Assembly: GCA_018061225.1 (NCBI GenBank) | Contig: JAGOUK010000004.1 | Coordinates: 1 to 20,946, forward strand | Length of the DNA stretch: 20,946 nt | Direction: 5' to 3' | From: Candidatus Omnitrophota bacterium | Lineage (GTDB): Bacteria > Omnitrophota > Gorgyraeia > 2-02-FULL-51-18 > JAGOUK01 | Shown here: piece after piece, positions 15,659-20,946 of the stretch | Position numbering within the stretch: position 1 is the stretch's first letter | How the letters are laid out: every line of letters begins with the position of its first letter | Translations under genes and position numbers: made by a program | The notes under the pieces: model-generated | Databases searched by the model: none | What the model was told of the DNA's origin: nothing | Seen by the model: only the letters and a program-made list of their open reading frames with translations

Positions 15659-15677
15659 GGCCGCTTTTGCGGCGGCC
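15659..15677 (-). repeat. GC-rich inverted repeat in ilvC-leuA spacer
   Basis: GGCCGC and GCGGCC arms of 6 bp enclose a 7-nt loop. An overlapping alternative pairs CCGC with GCGG around TTTT (15661-15672). On the minus strand it is followed by ATTACCATTT, which is too poor in U for a textbook terminator. Confidence 0.55.
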
Positions 15678-15700
15678 TTACCTGGAACGAACCCGGGCTG

Positions 15701-15724
15701 GCACGGCCGCTGCAGCGGCCGTGC
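15701..15724. repeat. Perfect 24-bp GC-rich palindrome
   Basis: The 24 bases read identically on both strands, centred on CTGCAG, with outer arms GCACGGCC / GGCCGTGC. Symmetry stops exactly at its ends (G at 15700 against G at 15725). In RNA either strand could form a very stable hairpin. On the plus strand a T6 tract follows after five bases, but no plus-strand gene exists to terminate; on the minus strand no U tract follows. Confidence 0.85.
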
Positions 15725-15744
15725 GATCCTTTTTTAAAGGATCG
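15724..15744 (-). repeat. Inverted repeat immediately after the ilvC stop
   Basis: Arms CGATCCTTT and AAAGGATCG (9 bp) around three bases, beginning directly after the ilvC TAA. It abuts the GC palindrome, sharing one base, so a transcript leaving ilvC would meet two consecutive hairpins. It may protect the ilvBNC message 3' end from exonucleases. Confidence 0.7.
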
Positions 15745-16731
15745 TTACAGCCACTTCATCTTAAGTCGTAGGTCGGCTCCGACTTTTTCGATCGGATGAG
15801 CCGCCCCTGACTTACGAAGCTTGTCAAAACGCTTCTTTCCAGTGTGATAATCGCCCATGAATTCCTTGGCGAACTTACCCGTCTGGATTTCCTTGAGAAT
15901 GACCTGCATTTCTTTTTTGGTGGCGGCGTTCACGACGCGCGGACCACGGGTCAGGTCGCCGTATTCGGCGGTGTCTGAGACTCGCTTGCGCATACCGGTG
16001 ATTCCGCCGGCATAGATGAGGTCGGTGATGAGCTTGAGCTCGTGCAGCACTTCGAAGTAAGCGATCTCAGGCTGATAGCCCGCCTTGGTCAGCGTCTCAA
16101 AGCCCGCGTGGATGAGGGCGCTCACGCCGCCGCACAACACGGCCTGCTCTCCGAACAGGTCAGTCTCGGTCTCTTCCTTAAACGTCGTCTCGATGACGCC
16201 GGCGCGGGTGCCGCCGATGGCCTTGGCGTAGGCCAATGCCAGTTTCTTGGCCTTGCCGGTAGCGTTCTGATACACGGCAAACAGGGCGGGAACGCCCTTG
16301 CCTTCCTTGTAAAGATCGCGGACGCGGCTTCCAGGTCCCTTGGGGGCGACCATGAAGACGTCAACGTTCTTTGGCGGAACGATCATCTTGAAGTGAATAT
16401 TGAATCCGTGCGAAAACACCAATGCCGAACCGGGTTTAAGATTGGGCTTCACCGCCTGCTCGTAAATATCCTTCTGCAGGGGGTCCTGAGCCAAAATCAT
16501 GAGAATGTCGGAACACTTGGCGGCCTCCTCGGCAGTCACGGGCTTGAAGCCGTCCTTGATCGCGGCCTTATAATTGGGTCCGCCGGGACGCTGGGCAACA
16601 ATGACCTTCACACCGCTGTCGCGGAGGTTCAGCGTCTGTCCACGGCCTTGAATGCCGTATCCGATCACACCGACGGTCTTGCCTTTTAAAATCTTGATGT
16701 CCGCGTCCTTGTCGTAATAAACCTTGGTCAT
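15745..16731 (-). CDS. ilvC: Ketol-acid reductoisomerase (class I)
   Basis: IlvC isomerises and reduces acetolactate or acetohydroxybutyrate in valine and isoleucine synthesis. At 328 aa it is the short class I form. The Rossmann domain has GVIGYGIQGRGQTLNLRDSG at 21-40. Catalytic H108 lies in SHGFNIHF. The knotted domain has the metal ligands in ETETDLFGEQAVLCGG (D191, E195) and YFEVLHELKLI (E227, E231), and GDLTRGPRVV follows. Two positions are atypical: GYGxQGHA is here GYGIQGRG, and the loop after beta-2 reads AQRPGGPNYKAA (46-57) instead of the common LRxGSxSW type whose serines hold the NADPH phosphate. A clean AAGGAG at 16738-16743 lies six bases before the ATG. It is 30 nt downstream of ilvN. 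Confidence 0.96.
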   Translation of the reverse strand: MTKVYYDKDADIKILKGKTVGVIGYGIQGRGQTLNLRDSGVKVIVAQRPGGPNYKAAIKDGFKPVTAEEAAKCSDILMILAQDPLQKDIYEQAVKPNLKPGSALVFSHGFNIHFKMIVPPKNVDVFMVAPKGPGSRVRDLYKEGKGVPALFAVYQNATGKAKKLALAYAKAIGGTRAGVIETTFKEETETDLFGEQAVLCGGVSALIHAGFETLTKAGYQPEIAYFEVLHELKLITDLIYAGGITGMRKRVSDTAEYGDLTRGPRVVNAATKKEMQVILKEIQTGKFAKEFMGDYHTGKKRFDKLRKSGAAHPIEKVGADLRLKMKWL

Positions 16732-16743
16732 TTTTTTCTCCTT

Positions 16744-16755
16744 AAATAATTATTT
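16744..16755. repeat. AT-only 12-bp palindrome between ilvN and ilvC
   Basis: AAATAATTATTT is a perfect palindrome inside the only AT-rich spacer of the operon, directly upstream of the ilvC Shine-Dalgarno. It keeps the ribosome site unstructured or offers an RNase E-like cleavage point; both are inferences. Confidence 0.5.
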
Positions 16756-16761
16756 GAAAAA

Positions 16762-17322
16762 TTAACTGGCAGCTTCGGTCTCTAGTTCCCGTTGGCTCTT
16801 ATCAAAAATCCCAAAAGTCCTGGACTTCGATAGCGCCACCCTGCCGGTGCGGCAGATCTCAATCAGCTCAAGCTCCCCGAGCTCCTTGAAGATCGCGGGT
16901 TCCTTTTCGACCGTCGAAATGATCCGGGCAATCACGCTGTCGGGGCCTTCGTGCAGGATCTCAACATCATCACCTTTGGCCTTGGCGCTATCAATGACTT
17001 TCCGGACATGAGGACCCGGTCGAAACTTGACCAATGTGAGCTCGACCGCAAGCATGTCCTGATCGGTGATCGGGAGCACGCTGATCACGGGGATCAGCTT
17101 GTTGAGCTGCTTATTCACCTGCTCCAGCACTGAGGGTGTTCCATCCACGACAAAGGTGATGCGCGAAATCGTCGGATCCTGCGTCTCGCCGACGGCGAGC
17201 GAAACAATGTTGAACCCGCGCGCCGAGAATAAACCCGAAACACGGGCCAGAACGCCCGGCTCATTCTCAACGATGACCGAAAATAAACGGCGGTAAATGG
17301 TGTTGTCTTTAACGTATGCCAT
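16762..17322 (-). CDS. ilvN: Acetolactate synthase, regulatory small subunit
   Basis: The regulatory subunit of acetohydroxyacid synthase, which activates IlvB and gives it feedback inhibition by branched-chain amino acids. The 186-aa protein has an N-terminal ACT domain (about 12-86) with FSVIVENEPGVLARVSGLFSARGFNI-type sequence covering 14-39 and SLAVGETQDP, where the N-x-PG-V-L residues form the effector site in homologues. The C-terminal ALS_ss domain (about 88-172) includes MLAVELTLVKF and EICRTGRVALSK. Length is closer to the long IlvH/IlvN type (about 160-180) than to the short E. coli IlvN. It starts 2 nt after the ilvB stop with no separate Shine-Dalgarno, fitting a 1:1 complex made by coupled translation. 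Confidence 0.95.
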   Translation of the reverse strand: MAYVKDNTIYRRLFSVIVENEPGVLARVSGLFSARGFNIVSLAVGETQDPTISRITFVVDGTPSVLEQVNKQLNKLIPVISVLPITDQDMLAVELTLVKFRPGPHVRKVIDSAKAKGDDVEILHEGPDSVIARIISTVEKEPAIFKELGELELIEICRTGRVALSKSRTFGIFDKSQRELETEAAS

Positions 17323-17324
17323 GG

Positions 17325-19001
17325 TTATGCCATGTCCATGATCTGTTCCATGGACCCTCCTGATGGGATCATCGGCATCACGTTTTCGTCCTTCGGGCAG
17401 ACAAAATCGATGAAGACCGGACGATCCGTGATGGAACGCGCCTTGTCGATCGCGGGGCGGACGTCTTCCTTGCGGGTAACCCGTATCCCGACACCGCCGT
17501 AAGCTTCCGTCAACTTAACAAAGTCCGGATTCCCGGACATGTCCGAGCTCGAAAAGCGGTCTTTGTAAAAAAAGTGCTGCCACTGGCGGACCATGCCGTA
17601 AAACGAATTATTCAGGATCGCCACTTTAACCGGTAGTTTCTGTATCACCGCGGTGGTGAGCTCCTGAATGTTCATCTGGATGGAACCGTCGCCCGAAATG
17701 CACCAGACTTCCTTGTCCGGACGGCCCATCTGAGCTCCGATCGCGGCAGGAAAGCCGTAGCCCATCGTACCCAAACCGCCCGAAGTCATGAGGGCATTCG
17801 GCTCGTTGAAGCGGTAGTACTGAGCCGCCCACATTTGGTGCTGACCGACGTCTGTGGTGATGAGCGCATTGCCTTCGGTCGCCTTCCAGATTTCCTGGAT
17901 GACGTACTGCTGTTTGATCGTCGTGCCGTCATCCTTGTAGCGGAACGGACTCTCCTGCTTCCACTTGGCAACCTGGGCCAACCAGTCCTTGGTGTCCAGA
18001 GGACCCACCAGCTGAATCAGCTCTTGAAGCACTTCTTTGACGTCGCCGACTATCGGAATATCCACCGGAATGCTCTTGGAGATAGATCCAGGATCAATGT
18101 CGATGTGAATCTTCTTGGAATGCGGCGAGAATTTTTCGAGATTTCCCGTGACGCGGTCGTCAAAACGCGCGCCGATCGAAATCAAAAGATCACATTCGTC
18201 CACCGCCCGGTTGGCATACACGGCTCCGTGCATGCCCAGCATGTCGATGAACAGGGGGCTCGATGCATCCATGCCGCCTAAACCCATCAGCGTGTTCGTG
18301 ACCGGAGACTGAAGCTTTTCTGCCAAAGCCTTCACTTCCCTGGCAGCCCGGGCGATGATGACGCCGCCGCCGGTGTACAGCACCGGCTTCTTTGAGCCGG
18401 CGATCATGTTCGCGGCTTTGCGGATCTGGCTCATGCTGCCCTTGACCACCGGGTTGTAGCTGCGGATATTCACCTGCTCCGGCCAGACAAAGTCCATCTC
18501 AGCCAAGCTGATATCCACGGGAAAATCGATGAGCACGGGACCCGGGCGTCCCGTTCTTGCGAGATAGAAAGCCTCTTTGACGATGCGCGGAATCTGCTGG
18601 GGGTCTTTGACCAGGTAATTGTGCTTCGTGATGGGCCGCGTGATGCCGGTGGTATCGGCTTCTTGGAACGCGTCATTTCCGATCATAAAACTCTTCACCT
18701 GTCCGGTGATCACCACGATTGGAATCGAATCCATATATGCGTCGGCGATACCGGTCACGCAGTTGGTCGCCCCGGGACCGGAGGTCGCGATCGCCACACC
18801 CACTTTGCCGGTGGAACGCGCATACCCTTCGGCCATGTGGACGCCGCCCTGCTCATGGCGAACCAAAACCACATTTAATTTGCAGTCATAAAGTTTGTCG
18901 AACAGCGGAAGGCAGGCGCCGCCGGGCAGACCAAATACGACGTCCACGCCCTCACGCAGCAAGGATTCCACCATTGCCTGGGCGCCAGTCATTCGTGTCA
19001 T
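17325..19001 (-). CDS. ilvB: Acetolactate synthase, catalytic large subunit
   Basis: The ThDP-dependent enzyme joins two pyruvates, or pyruvate and 2-ketobutyrate, in the first shared step of branched-chain synthesis. The 558-aa product has catalytic E50 in VRHEQGGVHMAEGYAR, SGPGATN at 74-80, the FAD-binding middle domain (about 190-330) with GARFDDRVTGN, and the ThDP motif GDGSIQMNIQEL at 437-448 closing with NN at 464-465. GMVRQWQ at 469-475 contains the tryptophan typical of anabolic acetohydroxyacid synthases, and the ilvN partner next door excludes a catabolic budB-type enzyme. The ATG at 19001 has AGAGAGGT eight bases upstream and a strong predicted promoter about 60 nt before it. Confidence 0.97.
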   Translation of the reverse strand: MTRMTGAQAMVESLLREGVDVVFGLPGGACLPLFDKLYDCKLNVVLVRHEQGGVHMAEGYARSTGKVGVAIATSGPGATNCVTGIADAYMDSIPIVVITGQVKSFMIGNDAFQEADTTGITRPITKHNYLVKDPQQIPRIVKEAFYLARTGRPGPVLIDFPVDISLAEMDFVWPEQVNIRSYNPVVKGSMSQIRKAANMIAGSKKPVLYTGGGVIIARAAREVKALAEKLQSPVTNTLMGLGGMDASSPLFIDMLGMHGAVYANRAVDECDLLISIGARFDDRVTGNLEKFSPHSKKIHIDIDPGSISKSIPVDIPIVGDVKEVLQELIQLVGPLDTKDWLAQVAKWKQESPFRYKDDGTTIKQQYVIQEIWKATEGNALITTDVGQHQMWAAQYYRFNEPNALMTSGGLGTMGYGFPAAIGAQMGRPDKEVWCISGDGSIQMNIQELTTAVIQKLPVKVAILNNSFYGMVRQWQHFFYKDRFSSSDMSGNPDFVKLTEAYGGVGIRVTRKEDVRPAIDKARSITDRPVFIDFVCPKDENVMPMIPSGGSMEQIMDMA

Positions 19002-19040
19002 AGGTCTACCTCTCTAATATTAGGGTGGTCAAAGATGCCA

Positions 19041-19051
19041 AAGTCCGACTT
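19041..19051. promoter_or_regulatory. Small dyad in ilvB 5' untranslated region
   Basis: AAGTC-C-GACTT, 5-bp arms around one base, about 12-22 nt downstream of the start site predicted from the -10 box. The position would suit a repressor operator, but an 11-bp dyad can arise by chance. Confidence 0.3.
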
Positions 19052-19069
19052 CTTGTCAGAAAGTTGATT

Positions 19070-19098
19070 ATTATAGCTGTAAGAGCCGGTAGGGTCAA
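19070..19098 (-). promoter_or_regulatory. Sigma70-type promoter for the ilvBNC run
   Basis: On the minus strand TTGACC (19093-19098) and a perfect TATAAT (19070-19075) are separated by exactly 17 bases. This matches the consensus except the last base of the -35 box. The predicted transcript begins near 19063, giving a 5' leader of about 60 nt before ilvB. It is the only clearly convincing promoter I find in the window. Confidence 0.75.
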
Positions 19099-19106
19099 AC
19101 CAGAAT

Positions 19107-19130
19107 ATCAGACTGATTAGGTCTGATTAG
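19107..19130. repeat. Tandem and inverted repeat upstream of the ilvB promoter
   Basis: On the minus strand two 10-mers, CTAATCAGAC and CTAATCAGTC, stand head to tail at 19111-19130. The same bases contain an inverted repeat, ATCAGAC-N7-GTCTGAT, at 19107-19127. It lies 8 nt upstream of the -35 box and begins three bases past the stop of the DUF6941-like gene. Either an activator site or a weak terminator is possible; the U tract expected of a terminator is absent, which favours a protein-binding site. Confidence 0.5.
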
Positions 19131-19133
19131 ATG

Positions 19134-19538
19134 CTAGGCGTCAGAACCCTTCGGCTTAGGCGCCTGACGGATATAAAAATTGAAGCTTCGGGCCAGTTCT
19201 CCATCCAGCAGCACTTCCACCCAGTATTTACCGATGCGCGGAAATCGGACATTCCGAAATTGAGAAACCACGTTATGAAGATGATCCAGCGAAGACAGGC
19301 TGAAGGGCACCGGGTTGGATTGAGCGGCGATTTCACCGGACTCCGCGCAGACAATGCGCGTCTGCTCCACAAAACGCCCCTCGCCCTTTCCCCAGCGGTT
19401 CACGACGACAAATTTCTTATGCATGACCGGCGTTTCGACTGCGGCAATGTTGTCAAACAGACCAATGAGGATGAATTTGCCGTTGTTCTCCACGCGAAGA
19501 TCATCGCAAAGCAGGGTGAATTGCAGATCGGGACGCAT
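19134..19538 (-). CDS. DUF6941-like small protein of unknown function
   Basis: A 134-aa protein starting at the ATG at 19538, which overlaps the ThrH-gene stop as TGATG. A longer frame to 19625 would run inside that gene and is not favoured. The N-terminus (FTLLCDDLRVENNGKFILIG) with a following LFDNI matches the pattern I associate with DUF6941 proteins: CDD-R-E-nGK-LiG. Further on are a VVVNRWGKGEGRF segment and a FPRIGKYWVEVLLDGE beta hairpin. No signal peptide or membrane segment is visible; a soluble, mostly beta protein is likely. The C-terminus (QAPKPKGSDA) looks disordered. Function is unknown, and the neighbours (a phosphatase and an envelope protein) do not define it. The family assignment is from memory of the motif. 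Confidence 0.75.
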   Translation of the reverse strand: MRPDLQFTLLCDDLRVENNGKFILIGLFDNIAAVETPVMHKKFVVVNRWGKGEGRFVEQTRIVCAESGEIAAQSNPVPFSLSSLDHLHNVVSQFRNVRFPRIGKYWVEVLLDGELARSFNFYIRQAPKPKGSDA

Positions 19539-20161
19539 CAGGACACAATCGCCTTGGCTAGCTGCGCGTAGGTCCGACAGACTGGAATCTTGGGAAAACG
19601 TGACGCGATGGAAGCGGGCGGACAAAAAAACACCCCTTTGTCAGCCGCCTGTATCATCGTCAAATCGTTAAAAGAATCTCCCGCGGCATGAACCGCAAAG
19701 TTGAGCTTCTGTAAGGCCCTCACGGCATGTTCTTTGCCATTGGTCTGGCGCATCACGTGCCTAACGATAAAGCCCGATTCGTCGACCTCGAGAGAGTTGC
19801 AGAAAATTGTCGGCCAGCCCAGCTGCTTCATGAGCGGCGCGGCAAATTGCCCAAAGGTATCGGAGAGAATGATGAGCTGAAACTTGGCGCGAACGCCGCT
19901 CACAAACTTAGCAGCCCCGGGAAGCGGGCCCATGCTTGCGATGACTTTTTGGATATCGGCGAGCCGGATGCCGGCCTTTTTAAGAATGCCGATCCGGAAC
20001 CGCATCAGCTTGTCGTAATCCGGCTCATCCCGGGTGGTGCGTTTCAAGTCCGAGATGCGGGTTTTTTCCGCAACGGCGATCCATATCTCCGGAACCAGAA
20101 CCCCTTCCAGATCCAGGCAGATGACGCGGGTCCTGGTCGATGCGGCGACGCTAGACCCCAT
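19538..20161 (-). CDS. thrH: ThrH-type phosphoserine phosphatase / homoserine phosphotransferase
   Basis: A HAD-superfamily enzyme of 207 aa. Motif I is D17-L-E-G-V (CLDLEGVLVPEIWIA), the special ThrH form in which the second acid is Glu; generic HAD phosphatases have DxDGT. Next come TTRDEPDYDKLM and motif II ILSDTFGQF with S100. K143 is the motif III lysine, and motif IV is AAGDSFNDLTM at 159-169. Pseudomonas ThrH, the characterised homologue, dephosphorylates phosphoserine and can pass the phosphate to homoserine, linking serine and threonine synthesis; the same here is by homology. The first 11 residues are extra relative to ThrH, but the ATG at 20161 overlaps the preceding stop as TAATG, so I keep it. 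Confidence 0.9.
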   Translation of the reverse strand: MGSSVAASTRTRVICLDLEGVLVPEIWIAVAEKTRISDLKRTTRDEPDYDKLMRFRIGILKKAGIRLADIQKVIASMGPLPGAAKFVSGVRAKFQLIILSDTFGQFAAPLMKQLGWPTIFCNSLEVDESGFIVRHVMRQTNGKEHAVRALQKLNFAVHAAGDSFNDLTMIQAADKGVFFCPPASIASRFPKIPVCRTYAQLAKAIVS

Positions 20162-20946
20162 TATTCGACGGGGATCAGGATCTTTTGACCGGGACGAAGC
20201 TTGTCGGGATTCTTAATGCGGTCTTTGTTGAAGTCGTAAAGATATTGCCAGCGGTGCTGAGAACCCATCTCCCGCTGCGCAATGCGGGCCAAAGAATCTC
20301 CTTCTTTAACCACGTATTCACGGGTCGATACTTTGACAGCTGACTCAACGCTAGTCTGCTCCTGTGTCAGATAAACATTTTCCTGCACCTGCACCGACTC
20401 CACGCCTTGCGGAGGACCCTGATGCGGCATCATAACTTCCTCAACTTCCGCGACGACAAATTGAGCGTTGCGGTCCTTTTGCATGCCCACCAGATCGGTC
20501 ACCTTAGCAACCGCGTCCAGCTTGCCTCGGCTGACCAATCGGATGCGATCAGCGGAAATACCGTTGGCGGACATGTAGGATTGCACCGATGCCGCACGCG
20601 CCTTCGCTAATTTGTCATTGTACTGTTCAGAGCCGCGAACATCCGCGTTGCCGGTAATGAGCACGCTCGCCTTGGCGTTCTTAGAAAGAATTCGAAGTCC
20701 GTCATCCAGGATCACCTTTGCGTCCGTACGAAGATCGGATTTGTTGTAATCAAAATAAACCTTAACGTTCTTGATCACTTTGCGGACGAGAAGAGAAGGG
20801 CGCATTTCGGGCTGCGCGGGAGCGGCCTGAGGAGCGGCAACCGGCGCGGGCTCGGCATAATCCTCACCCTTGTAATCCTCAATAATACGGTACACATAGA
20901 TATAACCGCGATTGCCCCACAGGCCGTTACGCGAAGCGGGCCCCGG
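20161..20946 (-). CDS. OmpA-family protein with C-terminal LysM domain, N-terminus cut by window edge
   Basis: The frame is open to the right edge, giving 261 residues of a longer protein; a GTG at 20895 is only an internal candidate, because in-frame codons continue upstream (GLWGNRGYIYVYRIIEDY). After a Pro/Ala linker comes an OmpA-type peptidoglycan-binding domain: VKVYFDYNKSDLR, ITGNADVRGSEQYNDKLAKA with the conserved Asp, RAASVQSYMSANGISADRI, and DRNAQFVV. A spacer of about 40 residues follows, then a LysM domain to the end: EYVVKEGDSLARIAQ, WQYLYDFNKDRIKNPDKLRPG and QKILIPVE. OmpA domains bind the diaminopimelate peptide and LysM binds the glycan strand, so it likely tethers the outer membrane or a periplasmic complex to the wall. 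Whether the missing part is a beta-barrel, lipoprotein anchor or repeat region is unknown. Confidence 0.88.
   Translation of the reverse strand, partial: PGPASRNGLWGNRGYIYVYRIIEDYKGEDYAEPAPVAAPQAAPAQPEMRPSLLVRKVIKNVKVYFDYNKSDLRTDAKVILDDGLRILSKNAKASVLITGNADVRGSEQYNDKLAKARAASVQSYMSANGISADRIRLVSRGKLDAVAKVTDLVGMQKDRNAQFVVAEVEEVMMPHQGPPQGVESVQVQENVYLTQEQTSVESAVKVSTREYVVKEGDSLARIAQREMGSQHRWQYLYDFNKDRIKNPDKLRPGQKILIPVE

Larger units (their letters stand above)
15614..15744 (-). other. Structured ilvC-leuA spacer
   Basis: This 131-nt spacer has no open reading frame of note but holds three inverted repeats, listed separately, packed into about 86 nt. The last 50 nt before leuA are single-stranded in character and end in a strong Shine-Dalgarno. 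I see no convincing -35/-10 pair, no T-box consensus and no short leader frame rich in Leu, Ile or Val codons on the minus strand. A role in mRNA processing, partial termination or differential expression of ilvBNC and leuA is inferred. Confidence 0.6.

Noticed and set aside
15681..15700. GGTTCGTTCC on the minus strand resembling a tRNA T-loop
   Set aside because: There is no acceptor, D or anticodon stem around it; the flanks are the palindrome and the second hairpin.
15701..15735. Palindrome plus T6 as an intrinsic terminator
   Set aside because: The T tract follows only on the plus strand, where there is no gene; on the transcribed strand there is no U tract, so it is listed as a palindrome.
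19021..19031. AGGGTGGTC resembling the T-box core AGGGTGG
   Set aside because: It lies on the plus strand, opposite to ilvB transcription, and the rest of the T-box consensus is missing.
1..20946. Frequent CAAAAA on the plus strand (about 30 by eye, against about 13 TTTTTG), suggesting an uptake or segregation motif
   Set aside because: Most copies read as TTT-TTG (Phe-Leu) or TTT-TTT-G codons on the coding strand, so codon-pair preference on one strand explains the asymmetry.

Overview
This is a 20.9 kb, gene-dense stretch of about 57% GC (estimated by eye). Every supported gene lies on the minus strand, so transcription runs from high to low coordinates. Spacers are a few bases, many stop and start codons overlap (TGATG, TAATG, GTGA), and no stretch over 150 bases lacks a gene. 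Lipid A and Kdo genes (lpxK, waaA, an LpxL-type acyltransferase), a heptosyltransferase-like domain and an OmpA/LysM envelope protein point to a diderm, LPS-making bacterium. The mix of genes suggests an uncultured lineage of the Omnitrophota/Elusimicrobiota kind, but that placement is a low-confidence inference. There are no mobile elements, tRNAs, rRNAs or CRISPR arrays.

Layout in the direction of transcription. (1) 20946-19134: the C-terminal part of an OmpA + LysM peptidoglycan-binding protein, a ThrH-type phosphoserine phosphatase and a small DUF6941-like protein, joined by 1-nt overlaps. (2) 19133-19002: a spacer with a near-consensus sigma70 promoter preceded by a tandem/inverted repeat. 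(3) 19001-15745: ilvB, ilvN, ilvC. (4) 15744-15614: a 131-nt spacer with three inverted repeats. (5) 15613-10690: leuA, aroE, prepilin peptidase, aroC, aroK. (6) 10681-6347: dprA, a 74-aa ThiS-like protein, topA, a Xer recombinase; dprA-topA-xer is an old conserved neighbourhood, here with thiS inserted. (7) 6334-1: an LPS module with waaA, lpxK, an LpxL-type acyltransferase fused to an ELM1-type putative glycosyltransferase, and a GT4 glycosyltransferase fused to a GT9 heptosyltransferase-like domain that runs off the left edge.

Working together: ilvBNC and leuA carry pyruvate to the branched-chain precursors and on to the first leucine step. AroE, AroK and AroC cover three shikimate steps. 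WaaA, LpxK and the two fused proteins would complete lipid A, add Kdo and start the core sugars at the inner membrane. DprA, TopA and Xer handle incoming DNA, supercoiling and chromosome resolution. Most of the window is housekeeping. The least ordinary parts are the two fused envelope enzymes, the ThiS-like protein with two residues beyond its glycines, the structured ilvC-leuA spacer and the unusual cofactor loop of IlvC.
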